Below are positions 49,167 to 60,421 of a stretch of DNA of 64,000 bases, in pieces. A program made the position numbers and the translations under genes. Below the pieces are notes generated by a model. It was not told the origin of the DNA. It searched no databases and saw only the letters and a program-made list of their open reading frames with translations. The stretch's first letter is position 1. Each line of letters opens with the position of its first letter. The stretch is taken from assembly GCA_965214125.1 (NCBI GenBank), contig CBDCBA010000021.1, forward strand, positions 1 to 64,000, read 5' to 3'. The DNA is from CBDCBA01 sp965214125 (lineage in GTDB: Bacteria > Planctomycetota > Phycisphaerae > Tepidisphaerales > Tepidisphaeraceae).

Positions 49167-50768
49167 ATGCCGCTGTTGTTCGAGATCTACGACCACGGTC
49201 GCCGCCTGACCGACTACAAGGTCCGCGGCGGCTTCGTCGTCGGACCCGAGAGCGTGCCGATGCCCGGCGCCGTCCGCTTCGAGGACGGCCTGCTGCGCGT
49301 CGACACCGGCAGCGACCCGAACGCCGGCGCGGGCCACACCGTTGACCCCGGCGACGAGCCCAACGCCTACAGCGGCCTGCCGGGCGCCGCCCTCGACGCG
49401 GTCGGCGTGTGCCTGCTCTGGGGCTGCGCCGCCGGCGAATACCTGCTCGAGACCACGCGCCTGCCCCCGCGCGAGGCGCCCTACGTGCTCAACGTCGAGC
49501 TCGCCCGCCATCGCCTGATGAAGCTCCTGCACAAGCAGGAGGATTGGAACCTGTGGGACCTTCCCCCCGCCGGCCCCGCCGTCGCCAAGGCCAAGCAGGC
49601 GCAGGCGCTCTTCGCCGAGGCGCTGGGCCTCCTGCACGACCCCGCCGCCGCGGCGACCAAGGCCGACGAGGCCTTGATCCTGGGCATCGAGGCCGGCGAG
49701 GAACTGGCCATCGTCCACGGCGACCTGCTGCTCGCCCGCCGCCGCCGCACCGGCATGCCGCGCACGATGTTCGCCATCCGCGCCGACACGAGCGAGGGCG
49801 CCCCGCGCAACGCCGCCTACCGCGCGGCCATGATCCGCACGTTCGACTGCGTCAACGTCCCCATGCCCTGGCGGCAGATGCAGCCCGACGAGGACGTCTT
49901 CTCCACGGGCGCCGTCGACTCGACCGTTGAGTTTCTCGCGCGCAACCGCGTGCCGATGATCGCCGGCCCGCTCCTGGACTTGTCCGAGGGCCAGGTGCCC
50001 GAGTGGCTCTTCATCTACGAGCACGACTTCGAAACCCTGCGCGACCTCGCCTTCGAGTACGTCAAGAGTGTCGTCACCCGCTACCGCCGCGTTATCAAGC
50101 TGTGGAACGTTACCGCCGGACTGCACGCCAGCGGGAGCTTTGGGCTGACGTTTGAGCAGATGGTCGAGCTGACGCGCCTGCTCGTGGCGCAGGTCAAGGC
50201 CGTCCTGCCGGCGGCCAAGACGCTCGTGAGCGTCCGCCAGCCCTACGGCGAGTACCTCTCACTCCCCGGCGCCGGCGAGCCGGGCGCCAGCACCGCCGTC
50301 CCGCCGATGCTCTACGCGGAGATGGTCAGCCAAAGCGGTGTGCAGGTCGACGGCTTCGGCGTGGAGATCGTCACCGGCGTGCCCAAGCGCGGCCGGTACT
50401 GTCGTGACCTCTTTCAAATCAGCGCGATGCTCGACCGCTTCGCCACGCTGAACAAGCCCCTGTTCGTCACGGCCATCGCCTGCCCGGACGGCGAGAACAT
50501 CGGCGGGCCACAAGGCGATCCCGGCGAGGCCGGACGCTGGCGCAGGCCGTGGTCGCGGGATCAGCAGGCGCTGTGGCTGCGCGAGGTGACGAAGCTGGCG
50601 CTCAGCAAGCCGTTCGTCGAGACCGTGAGCTGGGGCGAGCTCTCCGACGGCGAGCAGGGGATTGTTCCCGGCGGCGGACTCCTCGACGACCTGCTCAAGC
50701 CCAAGCCCGCCTACGACGCCTGGACCGATTTACGCAACCGCATCGGCCGCGCGAAGGCGACCGCCTGA
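49167..50768 (+). CDS. GH10-like protein lacking catalytic acids
   Basis: 533 residues. From about 225 on, the order of segments follows GH10 xylanases: PMPWRQMQPDEDVF, VPMIAGPLLDLSEGQVPEWLF, VTRYRRVIKLWNVTAG, AVLPAAKTLVSVRQP, VQVDGFGVEIV, LNKPLFVTAIACPDG, VETVSWGELSDGE and a final LLKPKPAYDAW. GH10 has Glu in WDVVNE (acid/base) and in TELD (nucleophile); here these are WNVTAG and VTAIAC, so both acids are absent. The N-terminal 220 residues form an unrecognised beta/helical domain. No signal peptide. Probably a non-catalytic or repurposed protein. Confidence 0.72.
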   Translation: MPLLFEIYDHGRRLTDYKVRGGFVVGPESVPMPGAVRFEDGLLRVDTGSDPNAGAGHTVDPGDEPNAYSGLPGAALDAVGVCLLWGCAAGEYLLETTRLPPREAPYVLNVELARHRLMKLLHKQEDWNLWDLPPAGPAVAKAKQAQALFAEALGLLHDPAAAATKADEALILGIEAGEELAIVHGDLLLARRRRTGMPRTMFAIRADTSEGAPRNAAYRAAMIRTFDCVNVPMPWRQMQPDEDVFSTGAVDSTVEFLARNRVPMIAGPLLDLSEGQVPEWLFIYEHDFETLRDLAFEYVKSVVTRYRRVIKLWNVTAGLHASGSFGLTFEQMVELTRLLVAQVKAVLPAAKTLVSVRQPYGEYLSLPGAGEPGASTAVPPMLYAEMVSQSGVQVDGFGVEIVTGVPKRGRYCRDLFQISAMLDRFATLNKPLFVTAIACPDGENIGGPQGDPGEAGRWRRPWSRDQQALWLREVTKLALSKPFVETVSWGELSDGEQGIVPGGGLLDDLLKPKPAYDAWTDLRNRIGRAKATA

Positions 50769-50783
50769 CCCACGCGAACCGCG

Positions 50784-51191
50784 ATGCGCCGCCCGCCGCC
50801 CGATCCGAACGCCCCGCCCGCGCCCGACGCCTACCGCCGGCTGCCCGACCGGGGGCAGCGCCTCACGCTCGCGGCGATGATCGTGATCGCCAGCGTTGCA
50901 ATCCTCGCGCAACTGTGGCGGCGTCCGGCGACCTTCGCCGATCCGCCGCCGGCCGTCGCGGCGCGGGCGGGCGAGGTGATGGACTCGATCGACCCGAACG
51001 GCGCGACGGCCGCTCAACTCGCCGAGCTCCCCGGCATCGGCCCCGCGAAGGCGGGCGACATCGTCGCCTATCGCGCATCTGTCGACGCGCCGGCGTTCGC
51101 GTCGCCGGGGGACCTTGCCCGCATCCGCGGCATCGGCCCGGTAACGGTCGAGAAGACGGCGCCGTTCCTGCATTTCCCGCCTCGGCCGTGA
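50784..51191 (+). CDS. ComEA-like helix-hairpin-helix membrane protein
   Basis: 135 residues with one membrane helix (about 27-45, LTLAAMIVIASVAILAQLW) and a C-terminal double HhH (about 65-130): DPNGATAAQLAELPGIGPAKAGDIVAYR and DLARIRGIGPVTVEKTAPFL. This resembles ComEA, which binds incoming DNA during transformation, but many such proteins have other roles. No comEC nearby. Follows the GH10-like gene by 15 bp. Confidence 0.82.
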   Translation: MRRPPPDPNAPPAPDAYRRLPDRGQRLTLAAMIVIASVAILAQLWRRPATFADPPPAVAARAGEVMDSIDPNGATAAQLAELPGIGPAKAGDIVAYRASVDAPAFASPGDLARIRGIGPVTVEKTAPFLHFPPRP

Positions 51192-51233
51192 GAAAGTGCC
51201 AAGCGACGGGAGCCTCCTATAAAGTTCCCGCCC

Positions 51234-51782
51234 ATGCCGGACCCGTCGCCCAAGCCAAAGCACCGCTCCGAGAAGGCCCGCGCGCTCGCGCTCAAGCGGG
51301 CCGCCCAGGCCGAGCGCGGCGAGACGCCAAGCCAGGCAACGCCGGCCACGCCCGCCGCACCCACCACCGCGCCGCCTAAGAAGAAGAAGTCCAAGCGTAA
51401 GTCGCCGCGCGGCCTGGTCTGCTCCAAGTGCGGCAAGTTTCACGACGTCACCGACCGCCCGCCTGGCGATGCCTTCGATTGCTACTGCGGTCATGAACTC
51501 GTGGTACCCGAAGAGCGCGAGCGGCGGCGCAGCGGCAACACCGCCGCCGCGCGTGAGGCCGCCGAGCGGGCGAAGCGCGTGCGTTTGGCGGGCCTCGCCG
51601 GGTTCGCCGCATTCCTGATTGGCATGGGCCTGATCGCCGCCGGGGCGTACGTCGCGCTGGCTTTGGGCTCGACGTTCAACGCCGCCTGCGCCCTCGTCAT
51701 CGGCCTGGGCTTCCTCACCGCCGCCGCCTTCGCCAACGCTGAGCGCCGCTCACTGCTGCGCGAGGACGACAACGACGCCTGA
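51234..51782 (+). CDS. Zinc-ribbon membrane protein, unknown
   Basis: 182 residues. A basic N-terminus with a Lys run (PPKKKKSKRK) leads to a CSKCGKF...CYCGHEL Cys4 zinc ribbon (about 62-88), a charged linker, and two membrane helices (about 118-140 and 146-165). No known family. The acidic C-terminus ends DDNDA. The gene follows the HhH gene by about 40 bp on the same strand. Confidence 0.7.
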   Translation: MPDPSPKPKHRSEKARALALKRAAQAERGETPSQATPATPAAPTTAPPKKKKSKRKSPRGLVCSKCGKFHDVTDRPPGDAFDCYCGHELVVPEERERRRSGNTAAAREAAERAKRVRLAGLAGFAAFLIGMGLIAAGAYVALALGSTFNAACALVIGLGFLTAAAFANAERRSLLREDDNDA

Positions 51783-51792
51783 GGTTCGCTCT

Positions 51793-53166
51793 CTACACCT
51801 TGCGCCCTTCCTCCAACTGCACGCGCGTCCAAAGGTTGAGCATCACGTCGCCCGTCCCCTCCATCCAGTGGAGCATGCGGCCGCGCAGGCGCGAGAGCTC
51901 GCCGGCGCTGGCGGCGTCGGTGGCGAGGTTCGTCAGCTCGCCGGGGTCGCGCTCGAGGTCGTAGAGCTCGTCCTCGGCGGTCAGGTTCCAGACGTACTTC
52001 CACCGCCGTTCGCTGACGACGCGCTGGTTGTACATGCCGAACTGGTTGCCGTCGTAGACGCTGTAGATGTCGTCGCGCGTGGCGTCCGAGCGAATCGACC
52101 GCCCGGCGTGATCGTCCGGAAGCTCCACGCCGGCCGCGTCGTAGAAGGTGGCGGCCAGGTCGATCGCGCCGCTGATCCACCGATCGTCCGTGTCGCCTTT
52201 GTCAAACACGCCGGGCCAGCGGGCGATCATCGGCACGCGCAGCACGTCGTCGTACATCACAAAGTGCTTGTCGATCATGCCGTGCGCCCCGCACATGTCG
52301 CCGTGATCCGAGCTGTAGATTACGAGCGTGTTCTTCGCGATGCCGAGCTCGTCGAGCTTGGCGAGCACCTTGCCGATCGAGTCGTCGAGCAGGCTGATGT
52401 CGCCCAGGTAGCGCGAGACCGCCGGCTGCCACTCGGCCCAGGTGCGGCCCTCGAGCTTCCACGTCCGAAGCTGCTGCTGTTGCGCGTAGGGCTTGCCGTG
52501 CAGCGGGTCCGGAAAGCTCGGCCACGGCGCGATGTCGGCCGGCGGGTACATGCTCGCGTACGGCTCGGGCGGACGGTTGGGCAGGTGCGGCTCGCTCGGG
52601 TCCCACCGCAGGAAGAACGGCCGATCGCCCCCGGCCAAATCCGTCAGCATCTCGACGGTTCGCTCGGCGAACCAGCCCAGGCGCGACTGCTCGGGCGTCG
52701 CGTGCTCGTCGACGCCGCCGAACCACTGGTGCTCGCCGATGTCGCTGGGAATCCCCTGCTCCTTGCGCCACTGGCCGTACTTCCACTCGGGCAGGTAGCG
52801 GTCGAACCCGTAGTCGGTCGGCTCGAGCGTCGGGTGGACGTGCCACTTGCCGAGGTAGCCCGTCGCGTAGCCGGCGGCCTGAAGATCCTTGGCAAACGTG
52901 CGGCTTTCGGGCGACAAGGCCTGGAAGCCGTTGCCGTCGTAGTTGCAGATCGTCCCGTGCTGGCAAGGCCACTTGCCGGTGAGCATGCTTGTGCGGGTGA
53001 CGACACAAATTGGGGCCGTGCAGCAGGCGTGGGTGAAGCGGCGGCCCTGGCTCGCGAGCTTGTCGAGGTGCGGCGTCTTCAGCAACCCGTGGCCCGCGAC
53101 GCCGAGGCAGTCGGCGCGGTGCTGGTCGCTGTGGATGAGCAGGATGTTCGGGCGACCGCTTGGCAT
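51793..53166 (-). CDS. Sulfatase (arylsulfatase-type)
   Basis: 457-residue alkaline-phosphatase-fold sulfatase. Metal-site start PNILLIHSDQHRADCLGV, second site NTLVIYSSDHGDMCGAHGM with MIDKHFVMYDDVLRVPMIARWPG, and C-terminal GRSIRSDA/WKYVWN/DPGELTNLA match the family. The signature that should carry the formylglycine reads CVVTRTSMLTG rather than CxPSRxxxLTG; the Pro is replaced. No signal peptide, so cytoplasmic. ATG 53166 gives the family start; divergent from the isomerase gene. Confidence 0.88.
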   Translation of the reverse strand: MPSGRPNILLIHSDQHRADCLGVAGHGLLKTPHLDKLASQGRRFTHACCTAPICVVTRTSMLTGKWPCQHGTICNYDGNGFQALSPESRTFAKDLQAAGYATGYLGKWHVHPTLEPTDYGFDRYLPEWKYGQWRKEQGIPSDIGEHQWFGGVDEHATPEQSRLGWFAERTVEMLTDLAGGDRPFFLRWDPSEPHLPNRPPEPYASMYPPADIAPWPSFPDPLHGKPYAQQQQLRTWKLEGRTWAEWQPAVSRYLGDISLLDDSIGKVLAKLDELGIAKNTLVIYSSDHGDMCGAHGMIDKHFVMYDDVLRVPMIARWPGVFDKGDTDDRWISGAIDLAATFYDAAGVELPDDHAGRSIRSDATRDDIYSVYDGNQFGMYNQRVVSERRWKYVWNLTAEDELYDLERDPGELTNLATDAASAGELSRLRGRMLHWMEGTGDVMLNLWTRVQLEEGRKV

Positions 53167-53212
53167 ACGGCGAGTGTTGCGTTGCGAGGCGTTGCGTGCA
53201 ACGGTGCACGCC

Positions 53213-54023
53213 ATGAACGAGCAACCCATCGGCAGCGGCGCGTACCCGTGGATGACCTACGCCAAGCGCGACGGCCGCGAGTGGTCGCCAAGCGAGCGCG
53301 ACGCCGCCGTCCGCAGCGTCGCCGACGCCGGCCTCACGATGTGGGAGGACTTTGCCCACACGCCCGACGACGTGACGTTCGCCCACGCCGCGGCGGAGGC
53401 CGCGGGCCTCGAAACCCCCAGCTTCTACGCAAATGTCCGCCTTCACGAAGAGAATTGGCGCGACGTCGTCGCGACCTTCGCCGACGTCGCCAAGGCCGTC
53501 GCCGACGTCGGCGGGCGGTTCTTCAACGTGAACGCCGAGCCAATCGAGTGGGGCGAGCCGCTCGACAAGGATGATGCGCAGCTCGCCCGCCAGACCGACG
53601 CCTTCGCCGCCTTGAACGATGCCTGCAACAACGTGGGCGTGCGCCTCGTCTACCACACGCACGACGCCGAGATGCGCCGCGCCGCCCGCGAGGTCCACCG
53701 GATGCTGCTCGGCGTGCCGGGGATGGGCTTTTGCTTCGACCCCGACTGGTTCTACAGCGGCGCCGGCGAGAGCAACCTGGCCATGCTCGACTGGGCCCGC
53801 CTGTACGGCGACCGGGTCGAGCTGCTCCACCTGCGCGACCGCCGTGCCGGTGGCGAGTGGCCGCAAGTACTGGGCGAGGGCGCCATTGACTACGCTGCGT
53901 TGCTGAAGCTGCTGAAGTACGACGGCCCGCTGTTGCTCGAACAAGCCGTCTCGCCGTCGACAGCGTTGACGCTCTCCGCCGTCGACGCCCACCGCCAAAG
54001 CGCCGCGAACCTGCGGGCGATGC

Positions 54024-54031
<8 letters not shown>
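53213..54031 (+). CDS. Sugar phosphate isomerase/epimerase-like TIM barrel
   Basis: 272-residue xylose-isomerase-like TIM barrel. Metal and substrate residues are suggested by TMWEDFAHTPDD, VGGRFFNVNAEPIEWG, VRLVYHTHDAEM (His), FCFDPDWFYSGAGE and ELLHLRDRRAGGEWPQVLGEG. Such proteins isomerise or epimerise sugars, often within carbohydrate catabolic loci. Divergent from the sulfatase (46 bp), fitting a role in using sulfated polysaccharide sugars. 3' end overlaps the symporter by 8 bp. Confidence 0.82.
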
Positions 54032-55910
<1,879 letters not shown>

Positions 55911-56023
55911 AAGGCCTCCTCGCCGCAGGAGCGGCCAGGGGAGACTACCGCAGATGCCAGCGTCCCCAAAGCAAGCCGCGCGACCCGATCCTTTGGATCA
56001 CGACTAGCATTCTGCCTTTTCCA

Positions 56024-56878
56024 ATGAGCAGCCCAAGAACACTCGACTATGCCCGCACCCGGCGCCGGTGGTTCACCCCGTCGCGGCTAGCGGGACTTGC
56101 TGCGGTGCTGCTGGTCCTCGCCGGTGCTCTGGTGACTGCGTTGTGGGCGGGGCCTTGGGTTGAGTCGAGGTTGACGCTCCTGCGGGCGCAACAGGTGATT
56201 CGTCAGCCACGGCTTGATGGCATTTCTGGTCACCCGATGCTCGTGATGCAGGTACGCGCCGATTCCAAGCACCGATTTGAAGGGGGAAGTTCGATTAACC
56301 TGGGTCCGGATGCCGGTCTTGATCATGCGTTAGATAGCTGGCCCGCTGAAGACATCATGCGGTATCGCGCGACTCCGCCGGACTCGTTCGGCGAGTCCGC
56401 CGAGGTGATCGTGCAGGCTGCACCGGGCGTTCGTGTGCAACCCGACGCAGACGGAAAACGGTCCGTGACGTTCGATCTGAACATCCGCCTGGTGCGGCCA
56501 GGATCGTTCTGGACGGATCCGCAGATCGTCGGTCACGCGAGCATTCCCACGCTCACCGTTGCTTTGCCGTTGGACGAGGCATTCAGGCTACACGTCTGGC
56601 CGCTGCGACTGGACCCGAACGATCCGACTCGGTTTTGGACCGATTTCTACGCAATTCCGCCGGACAGCGCCGACGAGATCATTGACGCAAACAGCTCGAT
56701 CGAAGCCCTGCGCCTGCAAGTTCACGGGCGGATTCTAAACGAGTCGACGGTCGAGCTAACGCCGGGGCCATTGGAGCGTGTGCGAATCACCTGGCCGTCG
56801 CTGAAGAAACGACTCATGCAATTTCCGCCGCCAGAGCGGGCTCAAGTGCTTGGCGAAGTTGCTCCGGCACACCGGTAA
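56024..56878 (+). CDS. Single-pass membrane protein, unknown
   Basis: 284 residues. A basic N-terminus is followed by one membrane helix (about 22-45, LAGLAAVLLVLAGALVTALWAG), then an extracytoplasmic beta-rich domain (for example RFEGGSSINLGPDAG, SVTFDLNIRLVRPGSFW, LHVWPLRLDPNDPTRFW). No family recognised. Base composition is lower in GC than its neighbours, a possible sign of a different origin. Flanked by genes of the opposite strand. Confidence 0.65.
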   Translation: MSSPRTLDYARTRRRWFTPSRLAGLAAVLLVLAGALVTALWAGPWVESRLTLLRAQQVIRQPRLDGISGHPMLVMQVRADSKHRFEGGSSINLGPDAGLDHALDSWPAEDIMRYRATPPDSFGESAEVIVQAAPGVRVQPDADGKRSVTFDLNIRLVRPGSFWTDPQIVGHASIPTLTVALPLDEAFRLHVWPLRLDPNDPTRFWTDFYAIPPDSADEIIDANSSIEALRLQVHGRILNESTVELTPGPLERVRITWPSLKKRLMQFPPPERAQVLGEVAPAHR

Positions 56879-56880
56879 GC

Positions 56881-57669
56881 TCAACCTGACTCGTCGCCGG
56901 CGATCACCTTCCGCCAGCGCTTGGGCGTGGCCTCCCAGGCGGCGGCGTAGGTGGAGGCCAGCGGCACGGGCACCCAGCGGCCGGGTGTGAGGAAGATCGG
57001 CAGGTCCGGCAAGGCGTCGCCGACGGCGAGGGGTTCGGCGTAGAGGCGGCGCGGGTCGGCAGCAACGATAGAGGCAACGCATAGCGGCTTCTCGCTCGGC
57101 GGGTCGTAATCCTCGAAGCCACACGCTTCGGATGCAGCTCCAATTAAGCCGCCGGGTCCGTCTGCTCGGCGCGGTGGGAACAGGTCGATCAAAGCGACGT
57201 GAACCCCTGACACGATTGCATCTTCGACCTTCCCAACGAACTTCTGAACGCTTGACGGTCGGTCTTTGTTACTCGGGCTGGTGAGTTCGAGAAGCGCAAC
57301 CAGCCGATCACCCGACTCGCTGCGGATGCCGAGCGGGCGACGGCGACCGGCGAACCAGTCGGCCGCGGCTGCGGTGAGCCGCAGCCGCGATTGCGGTTCG
57401 GCCAACGTCGCCGTACCGCCTGCTGCTCCACCCAAATTCGCGTCATCCGCTGGATCGGCCTCTAACTCGCCCGCATTGGGCCCCGCTTCGAATGTGAGCA
57501 CGTCCGGCGTGTAGCCCCCGTCGGGCTTCTCGACCTGCGCGTAGTAGCCATCGGGCAGCACGCGGTGATTGAGGACGCGCTTGAACTCAGCGATCCAGCT
57601 GAGATGAAAGTTGTGCCAATCGCCGGCACTGACCCGCGTCCAGTCGTGAATGTGCACGTCGTCGGCCAT
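56881..57669 (-). CDS. DUF4058 family protein
   Basis: 262 residues. It has the family features WHNFHLSWIAEFKRVLNHRVLPDGYYAQVEK, PDVLTFE, VALLELTSPSNKDRPSS and VEDAIVSGVHVALIDLFPP. The acidic residues with LLELTSPSNK recall an E-x-K-like nuclease fold that has been suggested for this family. Function unknown. Tail-to-tail with the preceding gene (2-bp gap) and 9 bp upstream of the GH9 stop on the same strand. Confidence 0.75.
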   Translation of the reverse strand: MADDVHIHDWTRVSAGDWHNFHLSWIAEFKRVLNHRVLPDGYYAQVEKPDGGYTPDVLTFEAGPNAGELEADPADDANLGGAAGGTATLAEPQSRLRLTAAAADWFAGRRRPLGIRSESGDRLVALLELTSPSNKDRPSSVQKFVGKVEDAIVSGVHVALIDLFPPRRADGPGGLIGAASEACGFEDYDPPSEKPLCVASIVAADPRRLYAEPLAVGDALPDLPIFLTPGRWVPVPLASTYAAAWEATPKRWRKVIAGDESG

Positions 57670-57678
57670 ACTGCCAGT

Positions 57679-60063
57679 CTACTGCAACACCCCGTGCAGG
57701 TACGCGTACAGCGCCGTCTTGCCCGCCATCGTCTGCTGGGGGGTGAACTCGTTGTTGCTGAAGTTGTACCAGTGGTTCCACATCGCCTCGCCCTGGGGCC
57801 AGTTGCCTTCCCAGTCCGGGTAGCCCTTGCTGCTCATCCAGCCGGGGTCGGACATGAAGTTGTTGCCCCACTCGGCCTCGTTCATGTAGGGCGTCTGGCC
57901 GGGATGGGCGCCGGGGAAGCCGTCGTTGCGGCCGCTCGTGTAGGCCTCGGCGATGTGGCGGTCGCTGAAGAAGGGGTCGCCGGTCATCAGCACGCGGTTC
58001 AGCGGGTTGCGGCCAAGGGAGTAGTCGCTTTCGAGTAGCAAGGCGTCGAGGTACGTTTGCTCGCCCGTCTCGTGGTGGGCCAGCATCAGCGGGCCGACCT
58101 CGATCACCGTTTGGAACCAGCCGTATTCGGTGTCGGCGCTGCGGCGGCTGGGGAAGCGCTCCGACTGCGCCAGGTGCTTGCGATCGGCGTTGGAGACGAC
58201 GTCCGCCCGCATCTTGCTCAGCAGCTCCTTGTGGCGGATCTCCCGCTCGCCCTCGGCTGCGGCCGACAGGTAGCCGGCGTAGGCGAAGAGCTGGTTCGAG
58301 CGGTCTGAGGTGTTCGTGCCGTCGGGTTGGTCCGGCTCTCCCTTGCGGATGATGTCGCCGCCGGCGCGGACGAGCTCGGCGAAGTCGTCCTCGTACTTCT
58401 GCTCGCCCGTGACCTTGTAGAGATAGACGGCGGCAATGGCCTTCAGGTCGGCGCCGGTGGCGGCGGTGTTGCCGATGTCGTGCGTCTTGTCGAGGTCGCC
58501 GTCGCCGCCGATGGCGTAGGCCTCCTTGGCGGTGGCGAGATAGTCGTTCATGCGATCGCTGTCGCCGGCGATGCGGTAGCAGTCGGCGAGCATCGCGTTC
58601 ATCGCGGCGTTCGCGTGGGCCATCCACGGGGCGGTGTCGGCCTGGTAGGCCACGTTCTCCTCGGGCGTCGGGTTGTTGATGCCGTAGCTGAAGCCACCGT
58701 CGGGCCCGCGCAGGCGGCGGAAGTAGTCGACGGCGTAGGCGGCCGAGTCGAGCAGGTCGGGGCTGCCGTTGCCGCTCTCGCGGATGTCCAGGTCGTCAGC
58801 GTTCAGCTTGTCGCCGAGCAGGACGTACGGCAGCATCAGGTCGAGCGGGATGTTGAGCGACGGCGTGCGGCGGTCCCAGTCGGCGGCGTCGGCGTACCCG
58901 CCGTAGGCGTTCGGGTTGGTCGGCTCGCCGTCGAGCTTCCACTGTGACCAGTCCTTGTTGTCCCACGGGTCGCCGCCGAGGGTCTTCCAGTCCTTGTGAT
59001 CGGGACCCATCGTGGTGAGGTAGACCTTGAACCCCTCCGGGTCGGCCGGCTCGCCGGCGTCGTTGCCTCGGGGCAGGTACCTTGGCTGGCGCGGCGGAGG
59101 CATCTGGTCGTTGAACATCGCCGTGCCGTCGGCCATCGGCTCGCCGACACGCATGTAGTAGAAGCCGATCAGGCTTTGCCGCAGCGGTTCGCGGGCGGCG
59201 TTCTCCTTGATCTCGAAGGGCCGGCTGAAGCCGACGCCCTCGATGAAGAGCTGGAACGTCCCGGTGCCGGCGCCCGCGATGTCGCCGAGATCGCACGTCC
59301 ACACGTCGCTGCCCGTCAGGTCCCACCCGCCGAACTCCTTCTGGCGCGGCTGCCCCTTCTTGACGGTCGTGTTGAGGTTCAGCCTGTCTTGCGTCTCCGG
59401 CTCGTACAGCCAGACCGCGTTGCCCTCGACGTCCGAATAGTCGCGCCCGCCACCATCGCCCCGCCAGAGGTAGAGGTCGGCCGACTTCGTCGTCGCGGCG
59501 ACGTCATAGCCGACGAGGTTGACGTGGATCGCTTCGGTCGGCGTATCGGGATGCATGCGCACGTCGACCGACTCCGCGTCGATGCTCAGGGCGGGGTCGA
59601 GTTCGACGGTGTAGGTCACGTCGCCGCCCTTGATTGCCTCGGGCAGCGTGAGGAACAACTCGTGCTCCATCGTCGGCACGCCCTCGGGCCAACCCCAGGC
59701 CACGCCGTTGACCTTGCTCTTGCGGTGGACGGCCGTCGGCGTCATCTCCGCGCCGTCGGGTCCGCGCACGGTGAATCGCTCCGGGGCAACCGCGTCGACG
59801 TTCAGCGGCGGCGTGTGGCGCGTGATCTTGTCCTGCCCCTTGCTCTCGTGGCCGCTGTAGGGGTGCTCGCCGGTCTTGCCGTCGTCGATGCGCTCGACCT
59901 TGCCGTCGAGGATGTGCAGGACGATCGTGTGCTCGTCGGCGATATAAGCGCGTGCGAGTTTCGCGCCGTCGGTCGTCTCCTCGACGATCGGGTCCGGGAT
60001 GGCCCCCTGCACCGCGGTGGCAAGCGAGAGGAGGCCGAGCAACACGAGGGTTGGGTACATCAT
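57679..60063 (-). CDS. Glycoside hydrolase family 9 endoglucanase-like enzyme
   Basis: 794-residue secreted enzyme. Signal peptide (MMYPTLVLLGLLSLATAVQG). Residues about 180-300 form the CelD-N immunoglobulin-like domain (IHVNLVGYDVAATTKSADLYLW ... FQLFIEGVGFSRPFEI). The (alpha/alpha)6 GH9 catalytic domain follows: the catalytic Asp pair is in GGYADAADWDRR, with GNGSPDLLDSAAYAVDYFRRL, YSLGRNPLNRVLMTGD, PGAHPGQTPYMNEAEWGNN and NNEFTPQQTMAG (probable acid Glu). Likely cleaves beta-glucan. ATG overlaps the DUF4212 gene by 4 bases. Confidence 0.85.
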   Translation of the reverse strand: MMYPTLVLLGLLSLATAVQGAIPDPIVEETTDGAKLARAYIADEHTIVLHILDGKVERIDDGKTGEHPYSGHESKGQDKITRHTPPLNVDAVAPERFTVRGPDGAEMTPTAVHRKSKVNGVAWGWPEGVPTMEHELFLTLPEAIKGGDVTYTVELDPALSIDAESVDVRMHPDTPTEAIHVNLVGYDVAATTKSADLYLWRGDGGGRDYSDVEGNAVWLYEPETQDRLNLNTTVKKGQPRQKEFGGWDLTGSDVWTCDLGDIAGAGTGTFQLFIEGVGFSRPFEIKENAAREPLRQSLIGFYYMRVGEPMADGTAMFNDQMPPPRQPRYLPRGNDAGEPADPEGFKVYLTTMGPDHKDWKTLGGDPWDNKDWSQWKLDGEPTNPNAYGGYADAADWDRRTPSLNIPLDLMLPYVLLGDKLNADDLDIRESGNGSPDLLDSAAYAVDYFRRLRGPDGGFSYGINNPTPEENVAYQADTAPWMAHANAAMNAMLADCYRIAGDSDRMNDYLATAKEAYAIGGDGDLDKTHDIGNTAATGADLKAIAAVYLYKVTGEQKYEDDFAELVRAGGDIIRKGEPDQPDGTNTSDRSNQLFAYAGYLSAAAEGEREIRHKELLSKMRADVVSNADRKHLAQSERFPSRRSADTEYGWFQTVIEVGPLMLAHHETGEQTYLDALLLESDYSLGRNPLNRVLMTGDPFFSDRHIAEAYTSGRNDGFPGAHPGQTPYMNEAEWGNNFMSDPGWMSSKGYPDWEGNWPQGEAMWNHWYNFSNNEFTPQQTMAGKTALYAYLHGVLQ

Positions 60064-60359
60064 GGCGTGTGCGGGTGAGAGCGGGCGCGGCGGTAGCGGC
60101 GGTCGAGGGCGCCCATGGCTAGGGCGTAGGTCAGGATCAGCAGGACGAAGATGATGATGCTCCCCTGCTGGGCCATCCAGAACCCGAGCGGGAAGCCGCC
60201 GAGCGTGATTGCATTGAGCGGGCCGGCGAAGAGAATCCCCCCGCCGACGCCGGCCAGCAGCCAGATGCCCAGCAGCACACCCGTCAAGATGCGCGTGGCC
60301 CGCCAATCTTGGCGTTTGGCCTTTGTTTCAGCGGGAACGCCGTGTAAATCGACATCCAT
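60060..60359 (-). CDS. DUF4212 symporter small subunit
   Basis: 99 residues with two membrane helices (about 24-46 and 57-82). DUF4212 features are GILFAGPLNAITLGGFPLGFWMAQQGSIIIFVLLILTYA. The family is normally encoded just before an SSS large subunit. Here the following gene is GH9 (overlap 4 bases) and the likely partner is at 54024-55910. AGGAGGT lies before ATG 60359. Confidence 0.85.
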   Translation of the reverse strand: MDVDLHGVPAETKAKRQDWRATRILTGVLLGIWLLAGVGGGILFAGPLNAITLGGFPLGFWMAQQGSIIIFVLLILTYALAMGALDRRYRRARSHPHTP

Positions 60360-60421
60360 AGCGAGACCTCCTCGACAGTTGACGGTAGCAGTTGGCGGCC
60401 GTTTCGCAAGCCTTTGCGCGT

